A stretch of DNA of 64,000 bases from Draconibacterium orientale (GCF_000626635.1 NZ_CP007451.1:1798001-1862000), one strand, 5' to 3'; shown: positions 25,101 through 35,426, numbered from the stretch's first letter. Translations and numbers: made by a program. The notes: generated by a model not told the origin, from the sequence alone.

Positions 25101-27191
25101 ATGCCTATGAAAATTCGAACAAACCATATAATACTGAGCGTACTCTTTGCTTGTATCATTGGGGTACCAACTGTTTTTGGGAAGGAAACACCTAAAATTG
25201 ATTCGCTAAAAGCCGCTGTTAATACAGAAACAGACGCAGAGAAGATTGTCGATATTTACATTCATCTGTCCAGTTTATACGAAAATATCAATCCCGACAG
25301 TTCTATTTCATATGCGGAAAAAGCACTGGAGCTTTCGCAAAAAATAAACTACAAATACGGCGAAGGAACAGCACTTTTTCTAATCAGCTACGTGTACGAT
25401 CAAACAGGCGACTGGCTTCCTGCCATTTCCAACCTCGAACAAGCCATTACGATATTTACCGAGACTAAAGATTCGCTTTCATTAATTGCGTGCTACCTCA
25501 ACCTTGGCGTACTACATTCTTATGGTAAAGATCAGGTACAGGCACTCAATTACATGATTAAAGCAAAAAATATTTGCGAAGAGGCAAACAAAACTTATGG
25601 CCTTTCCGTAGTCTATTCCAACATCGCCTCGTATTATGAATACCTTAGAGAATACCGGAGCAGTTTTCGTTATTACGAAAAAGCATTTGAGGTTGACACA
25701 TTAACAGGAAATATAGACAACCAGTGTTTCAACCACATCGCACTGGCATACAACCTGCTAAAACTAAAACAAAACGAAGAAGCACTTTTACAATTAAATG
25801 AAGCACTAAAACTGTTACCACAAATTAACAATAACCAGGGCGAGATTCTGGTAACCCTTGGATTTATAGCTTACTACATTGAAGTAGGAGAATTACATAC
25901 AGCAAAAGAATACATCGACCGGGTAATTGAGCTGAATTCAAAAAACAGACCGAATAAATTCACTGTTGACATCTATAATTTTCTTGGCCGTTATTATCTT
26001 AAGAAACAAGAATTTAAAAATGCTATTCGCCTTTACAACAAAGCCATTAACTTAAGTATTGAGCAGGAAAAGTACGATTACCTTTCAGATTACTACAACG
26101 AATTGAGCGAAGCTCATGCGGGATTACAGCAATACCAGCAAGCTTATGAAATGCAGACCAAAGCCCGGGAAGCTTATGAAATGCTAAAGCCCGACGAAAT
26201 AATACAGGCTTTAAGTAATTTTGAAGCCGACGAAGCCAGCAAGGCCGAAAGAAATAAAATCCTGCTCGAACAGCAGTTGACTTCAGCAAAAAACGAAAGC
26301 GAAGAATTTAAATTCCGGGCAAAAGCAGGCCTTGCTATCACTGCGTTGGTAATTGTTATGGTGGCTCTCATTTTCTTTCTCATTCTCCGAAAAAAACACC
26401 TCAACGAGCTAAAAGTTAACTACAACACCATTAACCGACAAAAACTATTGCTCGAAGACAACCTGGTGAAGCTTGCCGAAGACGAACAAAACCTTAAAAA
26501 GCTGAACGCTACAAAAGATAAATTCTTTTCGATTATTGCCCACGATTTAAAAAATCCATTTAACGTGCTGATTGGGATTTCCGATTTGCTGCGCAATGAA
26601 AAGGAAGCCAGAAACTCGGACGATTTTGATGTGTTAATAAATGGTATGTATCATGCTGCCACCAGCGGTTACGAACTGTTGGAAAACCTGTTGGAATGGT
26701 CGCGTACACAAACCGGCACCATAAAATTCGAGCCACAGCCGTTCTTTATCCATAAAGTGTTTGAAATCAACAAAGACCTTAATCTCGAGGTAGCCAAAAC
26801 CAAAGGCATAACCATCAGCATTTCGGAAATAAAAGCCATGGTTTATGCCGATTTCGATATGGTAAACTTTATTGTTCGCAACCTGCTGAACAACGCCATA
26901 AAATTTTCGAATAATAACGGCAAAATTGAACTGCTTGCCAAAAGAGATGACAAAATGCTCATTGTTACGGTAAAAGACAACGGCATTGGAATGAGCCCGG
27001 AATTGATAGAAAACCTGTTTAAAATTGAAAAATCGGTGCAACGCGAAGGCACCGCCAACGAAAAAGGAACAGGATTAGGTTTAATTCTTTGCCAGGAGTT
27101 TGTTAAAATAAATGGCGGCAATATCTGGGTTAACAGTGAAATAGGCCAGGGAAGCAGCTTCCATTTCAGCCTTCCGCTTTCGTTGTCATAA
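25101..27191 (+). CDS. TPR-containing sensor histidine kinase
   Basis: 696 residues. Signal peptide (about 1-27), a superhelix of TPR repeats (about 30-390; for example GEGTALFLISYVYDQTGDW, EYRSSFRYYEKAFEVD, FKNAIRLYNKAINLS), a membrane helix (409-431), coiled coil, HisKA with acceptor His481 in IIAHDLKNPFN, and HATPase with VRNLLNNAIKFS, DNGIGMSPE and GTGLGLILC. The TPR domain would be periplasmic. The kinase core is close to that of the propeller kinase at 16982-20233, down to the NPFNV motif after the histidine, suggesting paralogues with swapped sensors. No response regulator is adjacent. Start may be 25107. Confidence 0.88.
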   Translation: MPMKIRTNHIILSVLFACIIGVPTVFGKETPKIDSLKAAVNTETDAEKIVDIYIHLSSLYENINPDSSISYAEKALELSQKINYKYGEGTALFLISYVYDQTGDWLPAISNLEQAITIFTETKDSLSLIACYLNLGVLHSYGKDQVQALNYMIKAKNICEEANKTYGLSVVYSNIASYYEYLREYRSSFRYYEKAFEVDTLTGNIDNQCFNHIALAYNLLKLKQNEEALLQLNEALKLLPQINNNQGEILVTLGFIAYYIEVGELHTAKEYIDRVIELNSKNRPNKFTVDIYNFLGRYYLKKQEFKNAIRLYNKAINLSIEQEKYDYLSDYYNELSEAHAGLQQYQQAYEMQTKAREAYEMLKPDEIIQALSNFEADEASKAERNKILLEQQLTSAKNESEEFKFRAKAGLAITALVIVMVALIFFLILRKKHLNELKVNYNTINRQKLLLEDNLVKLAEDEQNLKKLNATKDKFFSIIAHDLKNPFNVLIGISDLLRNEKEARNSDDFDVLINGMYHAATSGYELLENLLEWSRTQTGTIKFEPQPFFIHKVFEINKDLNLEVAKTKGITISISEIKAMVYADFDMVNFIVRNLLNNAIKFSNNNGKIELLAKRDDKMLIVTVKDNGIGMSPELIENLFKIEKSVQREGTANEKGTGLGLILCQEFVKINGGNIWVNSEIGQGSSFHFSLPLSLS

Positions 27192-27479
27192 TTGCTGCTA
27201 AGCAACGAAACGTGTTACAGGATAGGTTTCGTAATCAGCCGAATTACCGGATTTCTTTGCATATTTGTACCATACCAGTACCTACCAGTAAAATTTAAAC
27301 AGGAAGCAACAAATATTTTACTGAGAGCGTATGTGTTTTTACTAAAAATACGTCAAATGAATTAAGAACTTAATTGAAATTCCGTTGCAATGAAACACAA
27401 GAACAGACTTCAATTCAGAAATCAAGCGACCACTGTTTCCTTTACGTATCCATCACTAAAAACAAACAATTTTAATCAT

Positions 27480-29918
27480 ATGAAGCACTTATTTTCTTTC
27501 CTCCTTATTTCAGTATTTTTTTCGGCTTGTGTTGAAACAAGCAGCGAAACCCGGAGTGTACAAACGCTTGAAAAAGACTGGAAATTTATTAATCAGGAAG
27601 TTGCCGATGCTCAGCTGCCACAAACCGATGCAACCAACTGGGAAACCGTTGAAATTCCGCACGATTGGGCCATAAAAGGCCCTTTCGATAAGGAAATTGA
27701 TGCCCAGAAAGTGTTGGTTACTCAGGACATGGAAAAAGAAGCCCGCCTGCGTACCGGACGAACCGGCGCACTGCCACACATTGGAATTGGCTGGTACCGA
27801 AAAACATTCGAACTGCCGGATTTTGGCCCCGGGAAAAAAGCACTGCTTGTTTTCGATGGAGCCATGAGCAACGCCGAGGTATATGTAAACGGAGAAAAAG
27901 TGGGTAATCGCCCCTACGGCTACAGCTATTTTTATTTCGATATCAGCGATTATGTAAATCCCGGCGAAGAAAACCTCCTGGCTGTTCGTCTCGAAAATAA
28001 AGAATCATCATCGCGCTGGTACCCCGGCGCAGGAATTTACCGCAAAGTGCAGCTTATTGTAAAAAACGAGGTAAATTTTAACCAATGGGGAACATTTATT
28101 ACAACGCCATTTGTATCGGAAGAAGAAGCGCAGGTAAACATTAAAGCCGAAGTTAACGGTAGCAACGTGAAGGTGGTTACCGAAATAAAAGATGCCGAAG
28201 GAAACGTAGTGGCAACCAACGCCACCGATGAATTATTTGGCACAAAAACAGAGCAAAATATTGCCATTCCGAACCCAAAACTCTGGGATACCGAATCGCC
28301 CTATTTATATACGGCAAGTATGAAACTGTATGAAGGCAACACGCTAAAAGACGAACAGAATATTCGTTTTGGAGTACGCAGTGTAGTTTACGAACGTGGC
28401 AAAGGTTTGGTACTAAACGGCAAAGTTACCAAGTTTAAAGGGGTGTGTTTGCACCACGATTTGGGGCCGCTTGGAGCCGCTGTAAACAAAACAGCATTAA
28501 AACGCCAGCTCACCATTTTAAAAGATATGGGCTGTAATGCCATTCGTTCGTCGCACAATATGCCATCGATGGAACAACTTGAACTTTGCGACGAAATGGG
28601 ATTCCTTTTCCTAGCCGAAAGTTTCGACGAATGGGCCAAGCCAAAAGTTGAAAATGGCTACAACCTTTATTTTAACGATTGGGCTGAAAAAGACGTGGTT
28701 AACCTGGTTCGGGCAACACGCAACCATCCGTGTATTGTTATGTGGAGCTCGGGCAACGAAGTTCCCGATCAGTGGGGTAACGAGGGCGTAAAACTGGCCA
28801 AATGGCTGCAGGATATTTTTCATCGCGAAGATGGAACGCGCCCGGTTACCGTTGGAATGGACCAGGTAGGCAACACGCTGAAAAACGGCTTTGGCGCTAT
28901 TATGGATATTCCGGGCCTCAATTACCGCCTGCACCTGTACGACGAGGCCTACGAGCGCTTTCCCCAGGGATTTATTTTGGGCTCCGAAACTGCATCAACC
29001 GTAAGTTCACGAGGAATATACAAGTTCCCGGTTGAAGAATACAAACAAAAAACCTACGACGATTTTCAAAGCTCTTCCTATGATCTGGAAGCCTGCAACT
29101 GGTCGAACATTCCGGATGAAGATTTCTACTGGCAAGACGAGTTTGACTGGGTAATCGGCGAATTCGTTTGGACCGGTTTTGATTACCTCGGAGAGCCAAC
29201 TCCCTACAACGAAGCGTGGCCATCGCGCAGTTCGTATTTTGGCATTTGCGATTTGGCAGGTTTACCAAAAGACCGCTACTACCTGTACCGCAGTCGCTGG
29301 AATACTGAAGATGAAACCCTGCACATTCTTCCGCACTGGAACTGGGAAGGCCGCGAAGGAGAAGTTACACCTGTTTTTGTGTACACCAATTATAACAGTG
29401 CCGAGTTATTTGTAAATGGCAAAAGCCAGGGTATTCAGAAAAAAAGCAAAGAAACCTTGCTGAACCGGAACCGCCTGATGTGGATGGATGTAAAATACGA
29501 ACCGGGAACGGTAAAAGTAGTTGCTTTCGATGACGAAGGAAATGCTGTAGCCGAACAAGAGATACACACTGCCGGAGCTCCTCACCACCTGCAATTAACT
29601 GCCGACCGCGATGAGATTTCGGCCGATGGAAACGACCTTAGCTACATCACCGTTTCAGTGGTTGACAAAGACGGCAACCTTTGCCCTAATGCTTCTAACC
29701 AGCTGAACTTTAAAGTTAGTGGTGCCGGAAAATACAAAGCCGTTTGTAATGGCGATGCCACTTCGCTCGAATTGTTCCACCTGAATACAATGAAAGCCTT
29801 TAGCGGTAAGTTGGTAGTAACGGTTCAATCGATTGAGGAGGCCGGAGAAATGCAACTGGAAGTAAGTGGCGAAGGACTTGAACCTGCTACCATTTCGATT
29901 CAAACAAAACAGATTTAA
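27480..29918 (+). CDS. Glycoside hydrolase family 2 lipoprotein (beta-galactosidase-like)
   Basis: 812 residues from the ATG at 27480; an open frame begins 30 codons earlier, but MKHLFSFLLISVFFSAC is a lipoprotein signal with Cys17, so this start is preferred. Domains in order: jelly-roll sugar-binding (about 30-190; IPHDWAIKGPF, GIGWYRKTF), Ig-like sandwich, TIM barrel with HHDLGPLG, SSHNMPS, acid/base Glu427 in SSGNE and nucleophile Glu503 in LGSETAS, a DUF4982-like domain, and a C-terminal Ig/invasin-like domain. Predicted exo-acting beta-galactosidase or related glycosidase at the cell surface or periplasm. It heads a cluster with two sulfatases, pointing to a sulfated galactan or glycan as substrate; the linkage is not known. 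Confidence 0.9.
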   Translation: MKHLFSFLLISVFFSACVETSSETRSVQTLEKDWKFINQEVADAQLPQTDATNWETVEIPHDWAIKGPFDKEIDAQKVLVTQDMEKEARLRTGRTGALPHIGIGWYRKTFELPDFGPGKKALLVFDGAMSNAEVYVNGEKVGNRPYGYSYFYFDISDYVNPGEENLLAVRLENKESSSRWYPGAGIYRKVQLIVKNEVNFNQWGTFITTPFVSEEEAQVNIKAEVNGSNVKVVTEIKDAEGNVVATNATDELFGTKTEQNIAIPNPKLWDTESPYLYTASMKLYEGNTLKDEQNIRFGVRSVVYERGKGLVLNGKVTKFKGVCLHHDLGPLGAAVNKTALKRQLTILKDMGCNAIRSSHNMPSMEQLELCDEMGFLFLAESFDEWAKPKVENGYNLYFNDWAEKDVVNLVRATRNHPCIVMWSSGNEVPDQWGNEGVKLAKWLQDIFHREDGTRPVTVGMDQVGNTLKNGFGAIMDIPGLNYRLHLYDEAYERFPQGFILGSETASTVSSRGIYKFPVEEYKQKTYDDFQSSSYDLEACNWSNIPDEDFYWQDEFDWVIGEFVWTGFDYLGEPTPYNEAWPSRSSYFGICDLAGLPKDRYYLYRSRWNTEDETLHILPHWNWEGREGEVTPVFVYTNYNSAELFVNGKSQGIQKKSKETLLNRNRLMWMDVKYEPGTVKVVAFDDEGNAVAEQEIHTAGAPHHLQLTADRDEISADGNDLSYITVSVVDKDGNLCPNASNQLNFKVSGAGKYKAVCNGDATSLELFHLNTMKAFSGKLVVTVQSIEEAGEMQLEVSGEGLEPATISIQTKQI

Positions 29919-29931
29919 TACAACTAACTTA

Positions 29932-31371
29932 ATGATGAAAAAATTAATCATACCAACTATTTTAAGCTTGCTGCTACTGGCTTGCCAGACTAAAACCAAA
30001 ACGACAGAGACACTGCCAGCCCGGCCAAATATTATTTACATTTTGGCCGACGACTTGGGTTATGGCGACCTGAGTTGTTACGCGCAAACACATTTTGCAA
30101 CGCCCAATATCGACAAACTGGCTGAAACCGGCATGCGCTTTACGCAGCACTATTCGGGATCAACGGTTTGTGCACCATCGCGCTCAGCATTAATGACCGG
30201 GCAACACACCGGCAACACACCGATAAGAGGCAATAAAGAATGGAAACCCGAAGGTCAATATCCGATGGCTGCCAGTGCAGTAACCATTGCCGAAGCCTTA
30301 AAAGAAGCCGGTTACACCACCGGTGCCTTTGGCAAATGGGGCCTGGGCTACCCGGGATCGGAGGGCGATCCGAACAGGCAGGGATTTGATGAGTTTTACG
30401 GTTTCAACTGCCAGCGAATGGGGCACAATTACTACCCTTATCATCTTTGGCACAACCAGGAAAAAGTTGTTCTCGATGGGAACTCCGGGAAAAAAACAGA
30501 GTCTTACGCACCGGAACTCATTCATAAAGAAGCACTTCGTTTTATCGAAAACAACAAAAACCAACCATTCTTCATGTATTATCCATCGATAATACCACAT
30601 GCCGAGTTGTTCGCCCCGGAAGAATACATTGCAAAATACCGCGGCAAACTGGAGCCCGAAAAAGCCTACAAAGGAGTTGATGATGGGCCAAACTATAAAC
30701 AGGGTGGTTACGGTTCGCAACCCGAAACACATGCGGCGTTTGCAGCCATGGTAGATTACCTTGATATGCAGGTTGGCGAGATCGTTACCAAACTGAAAGA
30801 ACTGGGGATTTACGAAAACACGCTCATCATTTTCACTTCCGACAACGGACCGCACCAGGAAGGTGGCGCCGATCCCGACTTCTTCGGTTCGAACGGCCCG
30901 TTTAAAGGTTACAAGCGCGACTTGTACGAAGGTGGCATTCGCGTACCTATGATTGCCGTTTGGGATGATAAAATTACTGCCGGCACTACATCCAACCACA
31001 TTTCGGCTTTCTGGGACATATTTCCTACGGTAGCTGAAATTACCGGAATTTCCACTCCCGATTCAATCGACGGAATTTCGTTTTTACCCACATTGCTTGG
31101 CGAAGAACAAACAATTCAGCACGATTATTTGTACTGGGAGTTCCATGAATTGGGAGGCAGGCAAGCCATACGAAAAGGTGACTGGAAACTGGTGCGCTAC
31201 AACGTTTTTACACCCGAAAAAACGACTACCGAACTCTACAACCTGGCCACCGATGTAGGCGAAGAGAACAATGTTGCTTCCGATCATCCTGAACTGGTTG
31301 AGGAACTAAGTGCGCTGATCGAAAAATCACATACCAAATCTGATCTTTTCAAATTCGGAAATGAACAATAA
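29932..31371 (+). CDS. Sulfatase (arylsulfatase family) lipoprotein
   Basis: 479 residues from ATG 29932, 14 bases after the GH2 stop. Lipoprotein signal with Cys18 (LLLLACQT). The type I sulfatase core shows LADDLGYGDLSCY (metal-binding aspartates) and CAPSRSALMTG with Cys80, to be converted to formylglycine by an anaerobic sulfatase-maturating enzyme not in this window. Further motifs are GKWGLGYPG and TSDNGPHQEGGAD. It removes sulfate esters from glycans; regiospecificity cannot be read off. Co-transcribed with the GH2 enzyme and the next sulfatase. Confidence 0.92.
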   Translation: MMKKLIIPTILSLLLLACQTKTKTTETLPARPNIIYILADDLGYGDLSCYAQTHFATPNIDKLAETGMRFTQHYSGSTVCAPSRSALMTGQHTGNTPIRGNKEWKPEGQYPMAASAVTIAEALKEAGYTTGAFGKWGLGYPGSEGDPNRQGFDEFYGFNCQRMGHNYYPYHLWHNQEKVVLDGNSGKKTESYAPELIHKEALRFIENNKNQPFFMYYPSIIPHAELFAPEEYIAKYRGKLEPEKAYKGVDDGPNYKQGGYGSQPETHAAFAAMVDYLDMQVGEIVTKLKELGIYENTLIIFTSDNGPHQEGGADPDFFGSNGPFKGYKRDLYEGGIRVPMIAVWDDKITAGTTSNHISAFWDIFPTVAEITGISTPDSIDGISFLPTLLGEEQTIQHDYLYWEFHELGGRQAIRKGDWKLVRYNVFTPEKTTTELYNLATDVGEENNVASDHPELVEELSALIEKSHTKSDLFKFGNEQ

Positions 31372-31381
31372 CCAGAAGATT

Positions 31382-32956
31382 ATGAGCAACAAAATCTCCT
31401 ATCTGCTACTAATTACGATTACCTTGTTTTCATGTGGGCAAAAAAAACAGGAGGTTTCAAAACCCAATGTTCTTTTTATTCTGGTTGACGATTATGGCTA
31501 CACCGATTGCAGCGTAATGGGCAGTAAGTATTATGAAACGCCCAACATCGACCGTATTGCCCGCGAAGGGATGCTGTTCACCGATGGCTATGCCACCTGC
31601 CAGGTTTGCAGCCCCTCGCGAGCCAGTATTCTCTCCGGAAAATTCCCGGCACGGCATGGCATTACCGACTGGATTGGAGCAAAAACCGGCGAAGATTGGA
31701 GCAATACAGGCCGGGCCACAAAACTGCTCCCTCCGGACTATGTCGACCATCTTCAGCACAGTTATACCACACTGCCCGAAGCCATGAAGGAGGCTGGTTA
31801 CAAAACTTTTTTTGCCGGCAAGTGGCATTTGGGCGAAAAAGGATCGTGGCCCGAAGATCACGGTTTTGACATCAACAAAGGCGGTTGGGATGTTGGAAGC
31901 CCCATTGGCGGTTATTACGCTCCCTGGGAAAATCCAAATCTGCCGAGTGGCCCCGATGGTGAGAACCTCACGATGCGTCTGGCAAAAGAAACAGTAAACT
32001 TTATTCAACACCATAAAGACACTGCCTTTTTTGCTTACCTGTCGTTTTATGCAGTGCACGGCCCAATCCAAACCACACAGGAGAAATGGGCAAAATACCG
32101 CGATAAAGCTGAAACGATGGGTATTGCCGAAACCGGGTTTGAAATGGGCCATTTTCTGCCCATTCGCCAACACCAGGATAATCCCGTTTACGCCGGACTG
32201 GTAGAAAGCACCGACGATGCTGTTGGTTATGTTTTGAATGCCTTAGACAAATTAGGCCTTGCTGAAAACACGATTATCTGCTTTACCGGCGATAACGGAG
32301 GTGTGGCTGCAGGCGATGCATTTGCCACCTCGAACAAACCGCTGCGTGGCGGAAAAGGCTACCAATACGAAGGTGGAATTCGCGAACCTTTCTTTATAAA
32401 AGTTCCAGAACTGGGAAACGGACAAAGGTGCAACACTCCGGTTACAGGAACCGATTTCTACCCAACAATTCTGGAACTTTGCGGTGCCGATTTAAAACCT
32501 GAAGAACACACTGACGGGGTAAGTCTTGTTCCGCTTTTAAAGGGCGAATCGCTTGCCGAACGCCCCTTAATCTGGCATTACCCACATTATGGAAACCAGG
32601 GTGGCCAACCCTCATCAATAATACGTTTGGCCGATTGGAAGCTCATTCATTATTACGAAGATGGCCGGGAAGCTTTATACAATCTGAAAACCGATTTAAG
32701 CGAAACAAATGACCTGGCGGCTGAAAATCCGGAGAAAGTGAAAGAAATGAGCCAACAACTTTTTAAAATGCTGGAAGAAATGGGCGCACGTTTTCCAACA
32801 CAAGATCCAACATGGACAGTAGAGCGCGAAAAAGCGCACCGGCAAAACATTATCGACAAAAAATGGCCGACACTGGAAAAAGAACGACTTTGGATGCTTT
32901 CAGAGGATTTTGATCCGGGAAATGATTGGTGGGGAAGTAAAATCACTATTGATTAA
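31382..32956 (+). CDS. Second sulfatase (arylsulfatase family) lipoprotein
   Basis: 524 residues from ATG 31382; the open frame starts 7 codons earlier within the preceding gene, but MSNKISYLLLITITLFSC gives a lipoprotein signal with Cys18. Motifs are LVDDYGYTDCSVMG, CSPSRASILSG with Cys76 as formylglycine precursor, GKWHLGEKG and TGDNGGVAAGD. It is a type I sulfatase clearly different from its neighbour (different insert around residues 95-130), so the two probably remove sulfate from different positions of the same glycan. 10 bases separate it from the first sulfatase. Confidence 0.92.
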   Translation: MSNKISYLLLITITLFSCGQKKQEVSKPNVLFILVDDYGYTDCSVMGSKYYETPNIDRIAREGMLFTDGYATCQVCSPSRASILSGKFPARHGITDWIGAKTGEDWSNTGRATKLLPPDYVDHLQHSYTTLPEAMKEAGYKTFFAGKWHLGEKGSWPEDHGFDINKGGWDVGSPIGGYYAPWENPNLPSGPDGENLTMRLAKETVNFIQHHKDTAFFAYLSFYAVHGPIQTTQEKWAKYRDKAETMGIAETGFEMGHFLPIRQHQDNPVYAGLVESTDDAVGYVLNALDKLGLAENTIICFTGDNGGVAAGDAFATSNKPLRGGKGYQYEGGIREPFFIKVPELGNGQRCNTPVTGTDFYPTILELCGADLKPEEHTDGVSLVPLLKGESLAERPLIWHYPHYGNQGGQPSSIIRLADWKLIHYYEDGREALYNLKTDLSETNDLAAENPEKVKEMSQQLFKMLEEMGARFPTQDPTWTVEREKAHRQNIIDKKWPTLEKERLWMLSEDFDPGNDWWGSKITID

Positions 32957-33052
32957 GTAAAATATAGTCATATTTCATATCTTTTACGTCATAATAAAAC
33001 AGAACATTCTTTTAATGTATAATAAACAGCATTTAATTTAAACCACATAACC

Positions 33053-33982
33053 ATGGAAAGAAGAAATTTTATTCGTAACGCAGCAGCGGGCACACTGGCT
33101 TTCAGTAGTATTTCAGGTATTGCAGCTGCTTCAGTTTCCGATTCAAAAGTGTCGAACTCAGCCAAGTTTAAGTTGAAATACGCTCCGGGGCTTGGAACCT
33201 TCCGCGAGCATGTTGGAGAAGATCCGATTGAAAACCTGAAGTTTATTGCCGACCAGGGTTTCACTGCATTTTTTGATAACGGACTGATGTGGAAACCAGC
33301 CGATATGCAGGAAAAAATTGGTAACGAAGCAGCACGGCTTGGGCTCGATATTGGCCCGTTTATCGTGTATGCCGATCATGGCGCCAAATATGGTGTTACC
33401 GACGATCCGGAAGTAACTAAAATGTTGGTTGGAAAAACCGAAGAAGCACTTAATGTACAAAAAAGAACAGGTGCAAAAACAGGATTGATAACATTCGGTA
33501 TTTACGACGAAAAAATGGATTGGGATTATCAAACCATTAACGTAATCAACCATATGCGCGCTTGTTGTGATGTTGCCGGAAAAAGCGGGCTGGATTTGGT
33601 AATGGAACCACTAAACCATCAGGTGGATCACCCCAAATTATTCCTTACAAAAATGCCTCAGGCAAAAATGATATGTGTAGCTGTTAATCACCCGAGTTGT
33701 AAAATTGTTGACGACCTTTACCATCAGCAAATTACCGAAGGAAACCTGATTATGAACATGGATATTTGCTGGGATTATATTGGAGCATTTCATGTTGGCG
33801 ACAACCCCGGACGTAAAGAACCCGGAACCGGAGAAATTAACTTTGTCAATATCTTCAAACATATGTACGACAAAGGTTACAACGGTACCATTTGCGCCGA
33901 GCATGGCAAAAGTATTCGCGGAAAAGAAGGCGAAATTGCCTTTATTGAAGCTTACCGGAAAGCTGATTCTTTTGATGTTTAA
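33053..33982 (+). CDS. Xylose isomerase-like TIM-barrel protein (hydroxypyruvate isomerase-type) with twin-arginine signal
   Basis: 309 residues. The N-terminus ERRNFIRNAAAGTLAF is a twin-arginine export signal, so the protein is probably periplasmic. The barrel shows typical metal ligands of the AP-endonuclease-2/sugar isomerase superfamily: Glu in VMEPLNHQ, Asp/His in NHPSCKIVDDLYHQ, and Glu in CAEHGKSIRG. Family members isomerise or epimerise small sugars or hydroxypyruvate. It follows the sulfatases by 96 bases and precedes a terminator, so it probably closes that operon and acts on a released sugar. Substrate unknown. Confidence 0.82.
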   Translation: MERRNFIRNAAAGTLAFSSISGIAAASVSDSKVSNSAKFKLKYAPGLGTFREHVGEDPIENLKFIADQGFTAFFDNGLMWKPADMQEKIGNEAARLGLDIGPFIVYADHGAKYGVTDDPEVTKMLVGKTEEALNVQKRTGAKTGLITFGIYDEKMDWDYQTINVINHMRACCDVAGKSGLDLVMEPLNHQVDHPKLFLTKMPQAKMICVAVNHPSCKIVDDLYHQQITEGNLIMNMDICWDYIGAFHVGDNPGRKEPGTGEINFVNIFKHMYDKGYNGTICAEHGKSIRGKEGEIAFIEAYRKADSFDV

Positions 33983-34006
33983 AGTAAAATTTTCAGATAA
34001 CAGAAA

Positions 34007-34036
34007 AAGGTGGTTGTTAGCAAACCACCTTTTTTC
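34007..34036 (+). terminator. Terminator of the GH2-sulfatase operon
   Basis: AAGGTGGTT (34007-34015) / AACCACCTT (34023-34031) followed by six T. It lies 24 bases after the isomerase-like gene. The following 34037-34265 shows nothing definite. Confidence 0.9.
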
Positions 34037-34265
34037 ATATATATTTAGTCTTAGAGGAGGGTGAGCAGTTTACGGCAACAAAACACTACCGAAGAACCAC
34101 CGAATATTGTTTATTAATTGTTACAGAGCACTTCTCTAAACGTTTGCAAAGATCGTTTGCCGTTCGATAAACACAGCTTCAAATCGTAAAAATTAAGCTC
34201 CATATTGTAAAAAGCATCTGTATCGACCTATATTTTATACTTTTATATTATAATTTAATGCGCTA

Positions 34266-35426
34266 ATGATTCAAACTATTGCTCTATTAACACCCATTTA
34301 CATTACCGTATTCTGGGGCATAATATTTTTAACACAAAAGAAATCGTATAACGCTCCACGATGGACACTTGGCCTGTTTTTAATTTTTGCCAGCTTTTTA
34401 TACATTTCACATGCCCTGTTTTTTTCGAAAGAGTATCACCTTTATGCTTTTTTCGAAAGTATCTATCTATACACCGGCCTGTCGCTATACCCGCTTTTTT
34501 ACACTTACATTTTAAAACTTACAGGCCTGCGCTACAAAACACCGCGGCATTTCCTTCACTTTATACCCGGCATTTTTTTTGGGATAGTTTCACTACTGTT
34601 AACGCTTATACTATTGCCCGAACAACGTATATATTACGTTGAGCACATTCTTATCAAAACAAACCTGAAAGCCATAAACATTAACACTTTACCCGGAATA
34701 AAAGGATACATTTTTCTGCTAAGCCGAATTGTTTTTATTCTTCAAACTATAGGCTATTTGGTGCTGATAATTCGTATCACCAACAAAAACGACCAAACCA
34801 TTAACCACTATTTTTCGAACACCGAAGGAAAAAAAATGAACTGGGTACGCCATCTGAGCATTCTTGCCTTTGTTGTATCGATAGCAGCTGTTGTTTTTGC
34901 CTTAATGGGCAGAAGTTATTTTATGGATAACAACCTTTCCCTTCTCATTCCTTCAGTTTTTTTTTCCACCACATTTTTTCTGATCGGGTACAAAGGAAAT
35001 ATGCAGCGCGAAATCTTTGAACAGCTTAATGAACACGAAGAAAGAGACGGGGATAAGGAGATTCCCGCACCTTCTGAAAATGATTTAAAAACACGCCTTT
35101 TAAAACTATTCGAACACGACAAAATATACCAGGTTAACGACCTCAGGATAAGCACCGTTTGCGAGTCGCTGCATACCAACCGCACCTACATCTCGAAGTT
35201 AATTAACGATGAATTTGAAATGAATTTTAACGAATTTGTAAACAAATACAGGGTGGAAGAAGCCAAACAACTACTGCTTTGCAGCGAAAACAACAAATTT
35301 ACAATGGAGTATATAGCCCAGCAAGCCGGCTTTGGTTCTGTTGCATCATTTTCGCGGGTGTTTAAAGAAATTGAAGGAACAACTCCGGGGAAATATCGCG
35401 AAAAACATGCGTTTAAAATGGCTTAA
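34266..35426 (+). CDS. AraC-family transcriptional regulator with N-terminal membrane domain
   Basis: 386 residues. About 1-240 contain seven hydrophobic segments (for example IALLTPIYITVFWGIIFL, LFLIFASFLYISHALFF, FIPGIFFGIVSLLLTLILL). A charged linker follows, and residues about 275-386 form the double helix-turn-helix of AraC/XylS proteins, with IYQVNDLRISTVCESLHTNR and YIAQQAGFGSVASFSRVFKE. Such membrane-anchored AraC proteins are common in Bacteroidota; the signal and targets are not known. It lies behind the sulfatase operon on the same strand but after a terminator, so it could regulate that operon. Confidence 0.87.
   Translation: MIQTIALLTPIYITVFWGIIFLTQKKSYNAPRWTLGLFLIFASFLYISHALFFSKEYHLYAFFESIYLYTGLSLYPLFYTYILKLTGLRYKTPRHFLHFIPGIFFGIVSLLLTLILLPEQRIYYVEHILIKTNLKAININTLPGIKGYIFLLSRIVFILQTIGYLVLIIRITNKNDQTINHYFSNTEGKKMNWVRHLSILAFVVSIAAVVFALMGRSYFMDNNLSLLIPSVFFSTTFFLIGYKGNMQREIFEQLNEHEERDGDKEIPAPSENDLKTRLLKLFEHDKIYQVNDLRISTVCESLHTNRTYISKLINDEFEMNFNEFVNKYRVEEAKQLLLCSENNKFTMEYIAQQAGFGSVASFSRVFKEIEGTTPGKYREKHAFKMA

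Noticed and set aside
29866-29931. Sulfatase start overlapping the GH2 gene
   Set aside because: The lipoprotein signal begins at 29932; the upstream codons belong to another frame of the GH2 gene.
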